Notes: generated by a model not told the origin, from the sequence alone. DNA of 64,000 nt from Hofstenia miamia (GCA_004352715.1 SCFE01000007.1:3472015-3536014); one strand, 5' to 3'. Numbered from the stretch's first letter, positions 48,231 to 60,321 are shown. Translations and numbers: made by a program.

Positions 48231-48551
48231 CTAAACTTTTTTATGAGGTAAATTTGTATTGATGACAGCGTTAACAGTTTGAATTTTAATTTTTTTGCAA
48301 TCAAATGTATAGATTTTGATAGAAAATACATGTTTTAAAATTTTACCGCAATGTTGTTGATTTTCAAGGAACAGTTGAAATATTTCTAGCTCTCGGTTAT
48401 ATAAGTTTTCAGCGCTTGATTGTTGGATTGACATTTTTCCTTTCTTTGAGTTTACATGATTTTTGCCTTTTCGAACAAAACAACATGCCTTTGGGTTATT
48501 TTTTTTGCTTTTTCGAAGAAATATCCTATCGTAAAGATTGTTATCTACCAA
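48231..48551 (-). CDS. Unassigned 106-codon ORF inside the TIR element
   Basis: Open from ATG at 48551 to 48231. It is Lys/Asn-rich with mixed composition and no repeat. I recognise no family, signal peptide or membrane segment. It lies just upstream of the tRNA on the same strand. In DNA this AT-rich, 106 codons is only slightly longer than chance ORFs, so it may not be a gene. Confidence 0.2.
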   Translation of the reverse strand: MVDNNLYDRIFLRKSKKNNPKACCFVRKGKNHVNSKKGKMSIQQSSAENLYNRELEIFQLFLENQQHCGKILKHVFSIKIYTFDCKKIKIQTVNAVINTNLPHKKV

Positions 48552-48804
48552 ACATGAACTTCAAATCACTTTAACATTTCAATAAAACATTTTCAAATCA
48601 TATAAAACTAGAATTTTTTCACAAGTTGGAAAACAATCTCAATTATTATTACAAGATGTTTTTCCCGATTTATACACTTATGTAAATGAAGAGTGCAACA
48701 AAACTAAAATGTTAATAAAGTAAAACGTTTTATCAATCACGTCTTTGGTACAAATGAAATAAATACTTTTTCATTACATTTTTCTCGTTGAATTCAATAA
48801 TAAA

Positions 48805-48810
<6 letters not shown>

Positions 48811-48842
<32 letters not shown>
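48811..48842. repeat. (TA)n microsatellite
   Basis: TA dinucleotide run. Confidence 0.95.
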
Positions 48843-48848
<6 letters not shown>

Positions 48849-49346
48849 GAAGCGTTTCACGATTATTGATAACATGTTTTGTTATTAGTGTCGTAATTTG
48901 GTTATTAACATTTATTGATACACATATATACAAAACTCTTAGAAATATTTATTTTATATTATAAGAAATTGCTTACATTTTAAAATTTTTAACTAACAAA
49001 TTTTTGCTTTGTTGGAAAAATATTTTTTACAGTTTTATGTTTGACCAAAGTATTGGGCGTAATTTCAATTTCTAATCTACAGGCAATGCAATCGTTCTTG
49101 CTTTAATGAGGTTTTTGTATATTATTATTATTATTTGTTATTATTTTTCGATTACAATGAATGCTAATATGAATTTCTTTTTGTGAAATTTTACATTTGT
49201 AGATATTCATTAATTTATATTGTAACATTCAAAGATTTTTTCGGGTAGAGATTAACATTTTGTTTTGCAGGACAATAATATATTCTATTCGCTCTTTCAG
49301 ATTGTAATTTACAGTGAATTTCAGGCCCTTTGTAATTTTTGTTATT

Positions 49347-50541
49347 TTGATTGTTAATGCTTTTTTTGCAATATTATCTCTAGTTAGTTTTACAGATATT
49401 TCTTTTAAAACGTAATTAATTTTATTTTAATGAATTGTTGCTAATTTGCAGTCCGATGTTAAATTAATTATATACTTTTTCATAAATAGAATGAAATTCT
49501 TTAAACTTTTAATTGTCATGTGTTTTATACTGTGATCTCTCACTTCATTATTGACTTGTTTATTATTCATTAATTTAGAAATTCATAATGTGTAACTACA
49601 CATTGTGTATGTTTCCTACAACATTCCCATCCCAACTATGATGATAAACTAACACAATAGACAAATGTAATAGTGCGATATATATGGTCATTATAAGAAA
49701 AGTTTAGAATAAATTACATTTTTTCTTGTGTTAAACACATATGTGGGTTTTACCACATACGTTTATTAAATATTAGAAATTCCGAATTTTTGCATAAACT
49801 AGTTTTTGGTTTTTTCCGAAAAATTATTTTGCATTATTACCGAAATAAGGCATTACGCTTTTAACAAGTATAATTATCTCTTTGATTCAAACATTTGTTA
49901 TTAAATTTTACCGAATAAAAGAAGTATGTAAAATAAAACATGTAAACTAAATTAATGTGGTATTTCCAATAGCATGTGTGTTAATATAAAAAACAAGTAT
50001 GTAAACTAAACAATGTAAACTAAATTAATGTGGTATTTCCAATGTCGTGTATGTTAATTAATAAAACACGTGTGTAATATAAAACATGTAAACTAAATAA
50101 TGTGGTATTTCCAATGTCGTGTATTTTAATACAAATACAAGTGTGTGAAATAAATTAAGCCACATAAATAAGCAAGTCACATACATTAACAAAAAGCAAG
50201 AATGTAAAATAAAACAAAATATTTTTGTTTGAAAATACTTATTAATTATGACTTTTACTGAAGAAATTTAGCCATTAATTATAATTGCAAAAACGTGAAT
50301 TTCTTGCATATATAGAATTTCAATGATATTTGATAATTATTTATGTAATATGTATAAAAAATTGTTGCATTTTAAGCAATAGACTGCAAACAAATGTGTT
50401 TGCCAACAAAAACCAATATATTCCAATGACGTCAGAGATATACAGACGGCCAAAGTACATAATTATATCATAGCTACGACAGAATCCATACCAAGGTAAA
50501 AAGGTCAAATATCAACGTAATTGACTCGGGTCTATACTACT
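49347..50541 (-). repeat. Right terminal inverted repeat of the 4.34-kb element
   Basis: Inverted copy of 46200-47247. It is about 146 bp longer because a 73-bp unit is present three times here and once in the left arm. Confidence 0.85.
49941..50159. repeat. 73-bp tandem repeat, three copies
   Basis: Units start at 49941, 50014 and 50087 with TGTAAACTAAA and each contains TGTGGTATTTCCAAT. The exact 73-bp step explains the length difference between the two TIRs. Confidence 0.85.
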
Positions 50542-50885
50542 CATAGACTCTTTAATATCTTTAAGTAGACTTTTGCGTATTTGTTCACATATTATACGTA
50601 TTAATTCATTTTGCAGTGTTTTCGAGATGTAAGTGGCTTTTCATTTGCTTTGTGATAAATGGCTTTCAAGGATTTTATCCCCAGCGTCAATACGAAAATT
50701 GCCATAACTTTTGACGGATTCCTTATACGTTCTAAAAAACTATTTTCATCATATTAGCTGGGATCCTCTAGGCGATTCATTGGATTCAATTGAAGAAATG
50801 TCACAACAGGTTCAAGATCGGACTGACAAACACGAGAAAATGATGGTATGGGGTATTGAAGCTTAGTTTTTTTAGGCGCACTCAT

Positions 50886-52104
50886 GACTAAAACAAAAAA
50901 AATTATAGTATTGAACTGAAATCTTTTGAAAAAGTGCAGAGCATTAGTTTAACACTTTATTATGCAATTAAGCTCATTTTCATCTCGAAGTCTAAAAGTA
51001 CAATACAAAACTTTAACCCAAACCCAATCAACCCGACCCTAATTGTCAATCAAACTCAAATCCGAATCCACATCTGTTAACTAACATTATTACACTTTAA
51101 TGACTCAATCAAAATACATCATTGACCAATACATGACCCTACCATACAGCAGCTATGAAAATCTCTAAAAAATTGAAAAAATTGCTTAATTGATATCATC
51201 ATAACCATCAAGTAAATGATTTCTCATGAATATGAATTTGAAATAGAAAAATTATAGTTGCCTTTAAAACAGCTAGACATTTTCTATAAAGATTACAAAT
51301 CAAAATGTATTTTTGAAAATTGCAAAATTTCATATTTTTTCAATTAGTCGTCAAAGATTAATACTATGTATTTGAGATATACGTTTTAAGTAAATGAACT
51401 TATAAACATAATAACAAAGCTACGTGTATTACCTAACCGTACGCAGCCATTATTAAGGCTGACTAAGAAACTATGTTTCTTGTTGGCCGTAAGCATTAGT
51501 AAACTAATGGCCATATCCACAATTGTGTCTAGCATCAATGAGCCCCCTTTGCAATAGCAGGCTCATAAACGCGTTCAATTAGGGCTGCGTGTTGTGCAAA
51601 TGACACAGGATGAGTTTGTCTGGTTTACTGCTATTAACGGCTTCAGCCGCTAAAATAGTCTACAATTATTTGCATCCTCAATCTCAACTTTTTCATGTAA
51701 TTGTAGTGAACTGCTACATACAAATCAAGGTGTTATAATGATGTTGAATTGGCGGGAAAATAAAAGCTATAAATGTTAAATATATTAACCAATCACAGGT
51801 AAATCATTCACTTGTTGAGATCCCTTTTGTGCTGAAATGCTTAAGCGTGAAACATATTTCTACGCAATGCATAGCCTGAATTCGAATGCATAACATATTA
51901 TTATTGTTAAATTGAATTCTGCTTGTAATATGGTTGCAACTGATATAAAATCTTCTTATTCTATAGCTCCATTCTTAATAACTATGTAACAATTTCAGTT
52001 ATAAGTTATAAAAACTGAATGTGATTGACACAATATAGGCAACCCACTTTGCTTCCTCATGGAGGACTGCAGTCCCACAGTCCTCCCGCTTAAATCCTCC
52101 ACTA
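50886..52104. other. 5' non-coding part of the hAT element
   Basis: Between the transposase start and the right hAT terminus. It contains an inverted pair ACGCAGCCATTATTA / TTAGGGCTGCGT (51432-51596), possibly a small foldback. No ORF of note. Confidence 0.5.
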
Positions 52105-52112
52105 CTCGGGCA

Positions 52113-52910
52113 TACAATACGGTGTTGCAAAATAAGTTGCTTAATAAACTATATACTTGCAGTCGCCATAGTTAGCGAAGTTTTTAAAAGTATGCCTTTT
52201 TGTCTTCAATCAAAGTGTAAAATATGGATGTAATGAACTCTCAGATAAAATTAACGTTAATGTAGGAGTACCTTCTGGGACCACTTTTCTGGTATGTTAT
52301 TCACATACTTTACAAATGAATCTGTAATGAGCAAATCACAATATGTCATATCCTACAAAATTAGAAAATATAAAATATTATTATGACACATGCATCACAG
52401 GAGAAATTTCAGTTTCATCTTGTGAAAGTGATGATATTTGTTTCACACACAATCTTGGCGACATAGTTCGATTGTCTAAGCAAAGCACTCTCATTATAAA
52501 TGAAAATAAATCTTCGAATTTATGTTTTAGTCATTTCAACAAAACACGTTGCAAAAATGAAATTTTCTTTGATGAGTGAAATCAAATATCTTGGCATAAT
52601 GCTCAACAAGATCATGTGGAAGGGCTATAAAGAAAGCATATAGGTGCATTCATTTTTCATTGAATACCTATCCTTTTGTAAAAAGTGGCTAATTCTTAAG
52701 ATGTACGTATTATCCGTATACAAATATGCTTCTGTTGCATTGTCAATAGGTATCACAGAAAGAAACAGAAAAGATTTTGAAAAACCTCTAAAATTGTTAG
52801 CTAAATTAACAAAATTGGAAAAGACGGATCTTTTACAATTTATTTACAACGCTATCTTTGGATTATTTAAGAAATATTGAAACAAGATAAATGAGGACAA
52901 AAATCATCCT
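52113..52910 (+). pseudogene. LINE reverse transcriptase, 3' piece of the split copy
   Basis: Starts YNTVLQNKLLNKLY, continuing the motif cut at 43703. Then GVPSGTTF (about 52265), SDDICF (worn YADD, about 52430), SKQSTLIINENKS and, after a stop, an IFGIMLNK run (worn IKYLGI block). A thumb-like region KWLILKMYVLSVYKYA follows at about 52690. Stops and frameshifts break it throughout. The block order agrees with CR1/L2/jockey-like LINEs. Confidence 0.75.
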
Positions 52911-53100
52911 CTGCATAAAAGCATCAGACGAGAACAAAGGTAAGGCTAGCCACAAAAAAGATGTGCAATATTCTAAAACATTTCTGCCTGCAGCACTAAA
53001 TTTTATTAATAATGGAACTCTCTCATGGTTCCTATAGCAACTTTTTATAACACCTTGTGCTATGTACGGGAATAAAAGCTTGAATATATATATATATATA

Positions 53101-53255
53101 NNNNNNNNNNNNNNNNNNNNNNNNNNNNNNNNNNNNNNNNNNNNNNNNNNNNNNNNNNNNNNNNNNNNNNNNNNNNNNNNNNNNNNNNNNNNNNNNNNNN
53201 NNNNNNNNNNNNNNNNNNNNNNNNNNNNNNNNNNNNNNNNNNNNNNNNNNNNNNN
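53101..53255. other. Assembly gap (155 N) in (TA)n
   Basis: Bordered by TA runs (53084-53100 and 53256-53281). Confidence 0.99.
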
Positions 53256-53283
53256 TATATATATATATATATATATATATACA

Positions 53284-53470
53284 TTAATTCATTCACACAT
53301 TCATTCACTCAGTCACTCATTCAGTCACTCACTAATTCACTTACTCAGTCATTCACTCATTCACTCATACACTCACTCATTCACCCCCTCATTCACTTAT
53401 TCATTCACTCATTCATTCACTCACTCATTCATTCATTCAATCGTTCATTCACTCATTCACTCATTTATTA
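53284..53470. repeat. (ATTC/ACTC)n tetranucleotide array
   Basis: About 45 tetramers alternating ATTC, ACTC and AGTC variants. The Ser/His/Thr/Phe-rich frame across it (53062-53544) is an artefact of the repeat and the gap. Confidence 0.9.
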
Positions 53471-55421
53471 ATGCTCTACGAGACTATCTATATTTGAGCG
53501 TACAGTTATATGCAAGTGCAAAAAAAATAGAAAGCCCCAGCTAAGTAGTCCTATTCCTATTACAAGGACAACACAATGCCACTTCGATGCATAACATAAA
53601 ATGGAGAATATACTTTTTGGAATGATAAATTTTTAATGTTTTTTTGTAAGAAGCTGAATGAAAATCCGTTACCCGGAATATATGCGTGTACTCTTCAAGC
53701 ACATTATAATATGTGCTCAAAATTTGATTAAACTTGAAATTGAAAAATTAATACACTGATGATGAACGTAGAAATTAGTAGAAAATGAACAGTGGAAATT
53801 TCATTACTATGAAATTCCGTTAGCACTTTCCGCGAATTAGTTTCTAATTATTGAAAAAATAATCTTTCAACTACGACAATATTTAGTGATGACATAGTCT
53901 ACTAACTCTAAAGTATAATGAAATTCACAGTATGCCTGTTTTATGTAGGAACAGTATATTATGATGTATATAATATATACCTGTAAACGTAATGTTAACT
54001 TAATGATATTCCGTAAAGGAATGGTTTTTTGATCAGATATCAATGAAAAACTAATTCTCAATATTTATTTTCTTTCGCATTGATAAGCCGTATCAAAGAC
54101 TGACGCTTAACACATTTCAATAGAAAAATAAATTTTCATTTTCTGAATGACATTGATATTAACAATGAAAATATAATTCTGTTACTGCTTTACTTGCCTA
54201 AAAGACACAGCGATTTTGTTTATAGTCCTTCAAATAGATTATATTTACATATTAAAAATGCTGTAATTGCCAATGTATTTACTTGCCAATTTATAAATCT
54301 CTACTTATTTAAATAACTAGCGATTTTAAATGCGATTTCGTGTCCCGGTCTAGTCAAATTCAAGTAACGAATTGTTGGGTTCTGGTTCAAAGCTTCGATT
54401 TAATGATCAAAAAGTTATTAGTGTTAATCATCACTTGATTTGAGATCCAAAACGTTAAGTAATGCTAATGAATGAATATTTTTACATTAAATTACTGGAG
54501 TTAGATTCAATTCGGGTAGTAAATTATTTGCTCGAGTTGGGTTTATGTAGTGAATATTCTCATCGGATCGGGGTCATGTTCGGGTGACACTAAATTAATA
54601 TTGTCACTCTCTACTAGTTATGTTGCGCTTCAATCCTGGAAATGAGTCAAATTTGTTGAATGCAACCCAAACCTAATAAGCAGACACGATCTAACTCATC
54701 TTCCTTAACTCCCTCCATCAAATTCAGACTTGTATATTTGAACTGTAATTATGAATTTACAAATTACAAAAGTTGATCAATTCCAAAACTACATTTAACA
54801 AAATGAATTTAAATACATGGTAGAACATAATATAATATTAAGAAAATAAATATTTTTAGGTTGGCCTATGATCGTTTATGAAATTATATGTAGTATCTGA
54901 GATTTGGGCAGAATTTCACCAAAAGTAACAAAATGTATGTATTTTCACACATAGTTATCTAGGCAATAGTGGGCAAATCAAATACTCTGCTATGCATTAG
55001 TTATCATGTTCAGGGTGGCAAATAGCTCGACCCAACGCGATCCGCGTGTCAGAAGAATTCATTGTTTTAAGGATTTCCCTGACATATTGGAAAACTAACC
55101 ATGCATTTCCACTTAGTATAAAATCTACTATACTAATGAAAACCTACTCTTAAATTAATGTTAATGACATTTTTCATGTAAGATTTGTGAAATATTTGCA
55201 AATACTTCAAAGTTTGTCACTCTGACAATGTTAAAAACTGTTATGGGTAGTACATTATTCAATTGTTCAATGTATGGTTAAAACCTATGCATATAATCAA
55301 AGTAATTCGTTTAGACATTATTTAGTGATCCAAAATGACCCGATTTTAAAAAGAAACCTTCCACCACCAAAAAATGTGACCCAAGCTAACACGCTTCCAC
55401 CATGCTTCCAATACAAAGCAA
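53471..55421. other. Stretch with no recognisable gene
   Basis: AT-rich. Two GC-richer patches (about 54340-54600 and 55013-55060, the latter starting CAGGGTGGCAAATAG) look like worn hAT-type ends, but no matching partner or target copy was found. Confidence 0.4.
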
Positions 55422-55632
55422 TAAAATGATTTTAGCTCAAGTTGTCAAAGAGTGTGACAAATGCATTTCTTTGAGTAGTTGCAATTTATGGTAAGTAGGA
55501 GTCTCTTAAGCATATCTTACTGAGCTAAGCATCATTCTTCAAAATATTCAAGAACACATAACTATAATTCAGTAAGCTCTTCAACCTTAAATGTCAGGAA
55601 GCAGAAATATCAAATATTTGAAATTTAATGGC
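55422..55632 (+). repeat. Dispersed repeat Y, copy 2
   Basis: Diverged direct match to 8600-8828; see that entry for shared landmarks. Confidence 0.75.
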
Positions 55633-56838
55633 ATATTTCAAAAATATCATACTTAAATTTATAAATATCCTTAATATCTAGAGATGCAAATGCAATATTT
55701 GTCAATAATATGGTGCCAATAGCTGGTTATCAATATCAAAAAATTAATATTCAAATAGTTTCCACATACTCAAAATAATACAAAAGTAGTTAATATTTTA
55801 AATGCGTATTTCAGCCAATCCTAAGCTGTTTATGGAAGTAATATATGTTGTAAGGTTTTGCAGATTTTCTAATAATTGCTAATTTGCAAATTTTGCTAAA
55901 AATAATTATTTAATGAACATCAGAGAGGCTAAAGATTGAGAATAACTTTAATAAGTATTTATTTCAACGTCAATTACCATAGAGCCTATTCAATGTGAAA
56001 TTTCAAACGTTTATTCAACATCTTTCAAATATTTTTAGATGTATTCTATTGTTATACTGCAAGATATGATCTATCAATTTTTGGTGACTTACTGTCTAAA
56101 ACTAATTAGCGGTGCTTTGATACGCTAGTAACACAATATTGGGACTGATTTTTTATAAATATATAAATTATAATAATTTTTTGTAGTATTTAGATCTCAA
56201 TAAACTAAAAAACAGCAAATTTAAAAAAATGAAAAAATTCTTACTGACGTTATATAAAACACTTTGATTTTTTAAGAAACAGAGAAGACTTAGAGCCCAA
56301 ATTCTCTCAATCTCAATAGCAAAATCATTATATTATCTGCTCAGCATTCCATATACCTACTCTAATTCGAATTAGCCAGCAGACCACTTTCAGTAATGCA
56401 CAAGTTGTATCCCTCTACCAAACAAACAAGGAAAACAATGATAAAAATTTTTGCAGGATAGTAGATTCAATACTTCAACGAAATACCTTTTTCACAAGAA
56501 ATTAACTTGGCACAAACGTAACACACTTGATTGGGTTTAATAGAAATTTGATATCTTCAAAATAGAAAAATAGGCTTCTTACCTGATATTCACAGACAAC
56601 TAGAAATTTATTTCACACCAAAATACTTATAATTTATTCCAACAATGAATGTATAAGTTGTATAATTTAATGGCTTTAGACTAATGTTATAGTATACATT
56701 ATTGAAAAAAAATTTAAATTGAAATATTTAAAATTAATTTTTTAATATAATACAAAAAAATTGAAGCCATAAATTCTTGACAGAATAATAAAGACATTTT
56801 ACAAAAATTATGCCGATGCAAAAATTGCGTTTTAACTA
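55633..56838. other. Stretch with no recognisable gene
   Basis: AT-rich with no family motif or clear repeat. Confidence 0.5.
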
Positions 56839-57910
56839 CAATGGCGGATCTAGAATTTGAGGAGAGGATGTGGCTATGGCTGCACAACAATATATAGTTG
56901 AGTCACGCGAACCAAATTGTGGGGCTGTGGTGAAGCAAATTTTGGTAAATTAAACATCTTGATTATCGTCAATGTTTGTCTCACACGTAAAATTCAAGAT
57001 AAATGGCACTTCCCATAAGTCTAATTGGCCCGGGTTTAGGAGGGGCTTTCCCCATCACGAACTTTAAATGAGAAAATGACTAACCATTGTTATGTACCTA
57101 TCCTTTTCTTCTGGTCCAATAAACATGTTTGAAATATCTAATTAAACAACAAACACGCCTACTTAGAAAATAATACAATACATGTATATTTGAATTTTAC
57201 GAAAGAAAAAATGTTTTAAAAGCTACAAAATTTAACTCTAATAGTTGAACAAAAACAATTATGACTACATTCGACGTGGATGCAAAGCCATAAAGCGATC
57301 CCAAATCTGCTTTGTATTGAATATGTATGAATATCCATGTATTTGCACAACACCTAGATCAACCAATTTTTCAGTGGTCATAGTGGTACGAAGCCATGTA
57401 TATATTCGTTTAAGATAGGAAAATGATCTTTCTGCTTCCGTACTACCAATGCGCAAGATCGAAAAGATTACTAGAAGTTTTCTTGTGCTAGGAAAAGTAA
57501 TTTCTTTGTATGTACAGAAGGAAGAGTTGTCACAGAAACGTCAGAAGTACCGGCAAAATACTTTTGCAACAATTATTCCATCGCAGAATTTCACTATCAA
57601 ATTCCTAAGCAAGCGGCCACAATGGGCTCCATTTCTCTAATAGAACCTTACCAAGAACATTAACAGCGTCGTCATCCTTGTTCTGAATTACTTCTGGAAT
57701 TAGAGCATAAACTTACCCTTTTTAAATCCTGAACAAGTAGTGAAATCGCTGCATAACACATCTAAAAATGGCATTGCTGCTTTTCTCTTCCATTACTGGT
57801 AGATAGATTCTGATAGCTGTTGTCGACTTGTCCAGAATGTAAGCTACTGCATTGTCCGGACACAAAATAATCATGGCTTGCCACCCTAATCCCTCCCGAT
57901 CCACCACTTA
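56839..57910 (-). pseudogene. Second hAT element: terminus and C-terminal transposase remnant
   Basis: CAATGGCGGATCTAGAATTTG at 56839 closely matches the left end of the hAT at 43704. The minus-strand frame 57456-57265 reads STEAERSFSYLK, then WLRTTM and VDLGVVQIHG, the hAT dimerisation domain. An ITFPSTRKLL stretch just upstream is in another frame, and IYLPVMEEK lies at about 57800. Frame changes and stops show it is dead. The N-terminal part is missing or lies beyond the mariner at 58032; no right end was found. Confidence 0.7.
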
Positions 57911-58031
57911 GCTTACAAAAATTGCTAAATACTGGCCAGCTAACCCCCAGGCAATTGCAAAGAGTACAAAAATGTTTGATAAATTAGGTTCATACTTAAT
58001 GCCATAGTGGGACAGTGATGAAGCAATCATA

Positions 58032-59200
58032 CAAGGTGGCTCTTAAATTAGTTCAACTGAGTCCATCACTAGATATTTTGCTTTTTTGCAATTCCTGATG
58101 ATCATGTCAGCATACTCAGTTTGTCTAGAAATCCACATTAGGGGTTTGTTTTCAGTTATATAGCTGATATGTTGCATTCTTCAATCTGTAAGGCAAAATA
58201 AAACTTAATCTGAAGCAGCCAAGCACAATGTGCCTTATCTTAACACTTAGGTAATGAAGTAAAGTAAGGAAGTATAAGTAAAATGACGACTCTTTCCATT
58301 CAAAAAGACTTTTAAAATAACAACTTAACTAGAGCTCATGGATTAAGAAAAAAAGACATTTTGCTCTAACTAATATTCTATTTTGCAATTATTAAATCTA
58401 TAACTAGATATTTTGCTTGTATTTTATAAAAATTCATTAGGAATGAAACAATTAAATGCATCACAACAGATTGTGGCCCAAACGCCTATTCTCTGAGGAT
58501 TAACATCACATTAAATTTCTTTATGAGGATTTCCTCTAACCAAGTAAATGGTGTTATTTTGGTTGAAATTACTATTTATTTTGAAATGTGCTTCATCACA
58601 GCAAAAATCTTTTGCGACAAATGAAAGATCTTCTAGACATTTGTTAAGGAAGACTTCGCAGAACTCAACTCGACGGTCTGGGTCATCCTCTGACATGGAT
58701 GCACGAGATGTGGACGATAAGCCTTCAATCTTATTTGGTTAAGCAATCAACTAATAGAGGCTCTTGAAATGTTTAATTCGATTGTCGACTTTGTAGGACT
58801 TATATAAAAAGCACCTCGAATAATTTGATTGCAAGCAGTGACTGGCCGTCCAGGTCTTGGCAAGATATCTGTTGAACCTGTATCTTCAAACCGCTGAATA
58901 GGTTTGGAAACAGTATCATGCTTGATATTTCTTTGAAATTTCCCTTCAAATAAACGACACGTTTCTGATTTATTTGAATTTTATAAAAAGTTTTGATGAC
59001 GAAGAATTTTTGATCTTTGTTCAGTCGCTGAGTTTTTGCTTCCATTTTTAAGGTAAGAGTTGAACTGCAATGAAAAATATTCAATTTAACATTTCAAACT
59101 GTGCGCGCGGACCAGCTAGATATAAACGCGCTAGTTAAATTTGTAGGTGAGTGATTGAGTGATTTGTGTATCACTGCCCCGTAACTTTTGGCCCTCCCTG
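58032..59200 (-). mobile_element. Full-length but dead Tc1/mariner element
   Basis: The left end CAAGGTGGCTCTTAAA and the inverted right end CAGGGAGGGCCAAAAG are flanked by TA (58030-58031 and 59201-59202). At 1169 bp it is a normal mariner length. The minus-strand transposase begins at 59053 with MEAKTQRLNKDQ and a DUF4817/HTH-type region. GRPVTACNQ, SRASISWLL and DDPDRRVEFCE (in changing frames) come next, then DEAHFKINSNFNQ and NPQRIGVWATI (DDE domain, about 58600-58470). The last part is unreadable. Several frameshifts and stops are present. Confidence 0.75.
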
Positions 59201-59406
59201 TATATCATTGATGAGTATATATAACTATGCAATGCTTAACAAATTTATTAAACGTCACTTTTATCGACTTTTACCGTATCTTCTCGTCTTAAATTTACTA
59301 TGCAAGTGAAATTGCCACATTGGCAACTTTGGACATGTCACATCTAAACTTCATACTTTCTTTTTATCAGTTAAAACTAGTTTTTACTTAGGGTGTTCAC
59401 TAATGG

Positions 59407-59579
59407 CCCTAGTCGAAATTTCTTGAAAAACTTTAAAGAAAATTCAATTTTCTGCAAAATAATTAAAGAAATTGAATTAAATTGCAGATTCTTTAAAGAA
59501 ATTAATGTTTTCCTTTATGAAGCAGATCTTTAAAATAATTGAAGAAATTGAATTTTATTTAAGAATTTTTAAGATAAAT
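59407..59579 (+). repeat. 173-bp direct repeat, copy 1
   Basis: Begins CCCTAGTCGAAATTTCTTG and ends AAGATAAAT. Copy 2 at 60322-60494 differs by only a few bases. Confidence 0.9.
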
Positions 59580-59810
59580 ACTATTTGCAATTTAACTTTG
59601 AAATCAACATATGGTTAATATTATAAAAGGTCAACATTATACATTATATTCAAATTAGTATCAATTTATGAGCGCGACAATAAAATATCAAAAAAAAGTA
59701 TTTGTAAATATTTATACTATAGTTTTTTCGTAATTTTTCATTCTGAAGTTTGAATGGAAAATGTAATATATATTTTTTCTTTTCATAAACTTAGAATAAA
59801 AATATATATA

Positions 59811-59811
59811 N
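59811..59811. other. Single ambiguous base (N)
   Basis: One N directly after a short (TA)n run. Confidence 0.99.
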
Positions 59812-60321
59812 GTTGGTAAATATTGGCTTTTAATGGTGAATTGATGGCTCATTGTTGGTAAATTGATGGCACCAATAATGGACCAATAATGGCTTGCTAC
59901 TTGGGAGGCTAGTGCACTCCTTACGTAATAATACGATATTACAGGAGTATGTGTGGTATTTTTTCCATTTATAATCAATTACGTGTGTACCCATTGCATA
60001 CTATTATTAGTGGACAGTCCGTTACGCTACTTGCAACAATATCAAGCTTAGGCATAAAAATGCTTAGAAATGGATATATGGGAACTGAATCTTGCGTTAA
60101 TAGGAGTCTGGGGGCCAGGATTATTATATTAGTTTGTATGTATAGAATAGGTGACTTAATAATGCTCAAATAATGATGTATTTACATAAATAAAATTACG
60201 AAAAATTATATTTTAAGCACAAACTCTGTAAATATTATGGAGTGAAACTGAAGAATTTGAAAAAAATCTTTGAAGGCAAAACTTAAATGAGATATAAGTA
60301 CATATATAGTTTAAAACAGTT

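Larger units (their letters stand above)
46200..50541. mobile_element. 4.34-kb element with ~1.05-1.2 kb terminal inverted repeats and 6-bp target duplication
   Basis: The left arm 46200-47247 and the right arm about 49347-50541 are inverted copies at roughly 90% identity. Both start AGTAGTATAGA. The flanks GTTAGA (46194-46199) and CATAGA (50542-50547) agree at 4 of 6. Deleting the element plus one 6-mer restores the hAT transposase frame, so 6 bp is the likely duplication. Long TIRs, a 6-bp duplication and a 5'-AG start recall Polinton/Maverick elements, but it has no recognisable Polinton gene and is far shorter, so it would be non-autonomous. The interior (47248-49346) holds a gap, a tRNA-Lys gene and an unassigned ORF. 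Confidence 0.75.
44126..50885 (-). pseudogene. hAT-family transposase (DUF4371/ZMYM-like), broken by two insertions
   Basis: The minus strand starts MSAPKKTKLQ at 50885. Next come a GNFRIDAGDKIL block and KSLLKDIKE up to 50542. After the 4.34-kb insert it continues with NFYSILVDETTD, then GQGYDGAATMSG (about 46000), SSHTLNLVL (about 45890) and PRIVGRQ (about 45350). After the 685-bp insert comes the dimerisation motif LPVSTYSAERSFSTMK (about 44240). This is the order of blocks in the DUF4371 group of hAT transposases; the VDETTD and GYDGAA blocks hold catalytic Asp residues. In-frame stops (for example in the N-terminal block) and frameshifts show it is dead apart from the insertions. Confidence 0.85.
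43704..52104 (-). mobile_element. hAT transposon inserted in a LINE and itself carrying two insertions
   Basis: The left end is CAGGGGTGGATCTAGAAATT. The inverted right end is TAGTGGAGGATTTAAGCGGG. The flanking 8-mers GTAGTGCA (43696-43703) and CTCGGGCA (52105-52112) agree at 5 of 8. The borders gain support because LINE coding ends on one side and resumes on the other in a continuing motif. Without the two nested inserts it is about 3.4 kb, a usual hAT size. The second hAT in the window starts with nearly the same terminus (56839). Confidence 0.75.

Noticed and set aside
48125-48331. 68-codon minus-strand ORF ending LAQLVEHWTFNPMVVGSTPT
   Set aside because: That C-terminus is a translation of the tRNA-Lys gene, a well-known false protein.
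49941-50159. CRISPR-like array from regular 73-bp spacing
   Set aside because: The units are contiguous tandem copies without unique spacers, in a eukaryotic transposon.
51003-51076. Alternative right end of the hAT at 51076 (CAGATGTGGATTCGG inverted)
   Set aside because: It does not match the flank of 43703, and the LINE does not resume there; it resumes at 52113.
53062-53544. Ser/His-rich repeat protein
   Set aside because: It is the (ATTC/ACTC)n array read in frame and starts across a gap.
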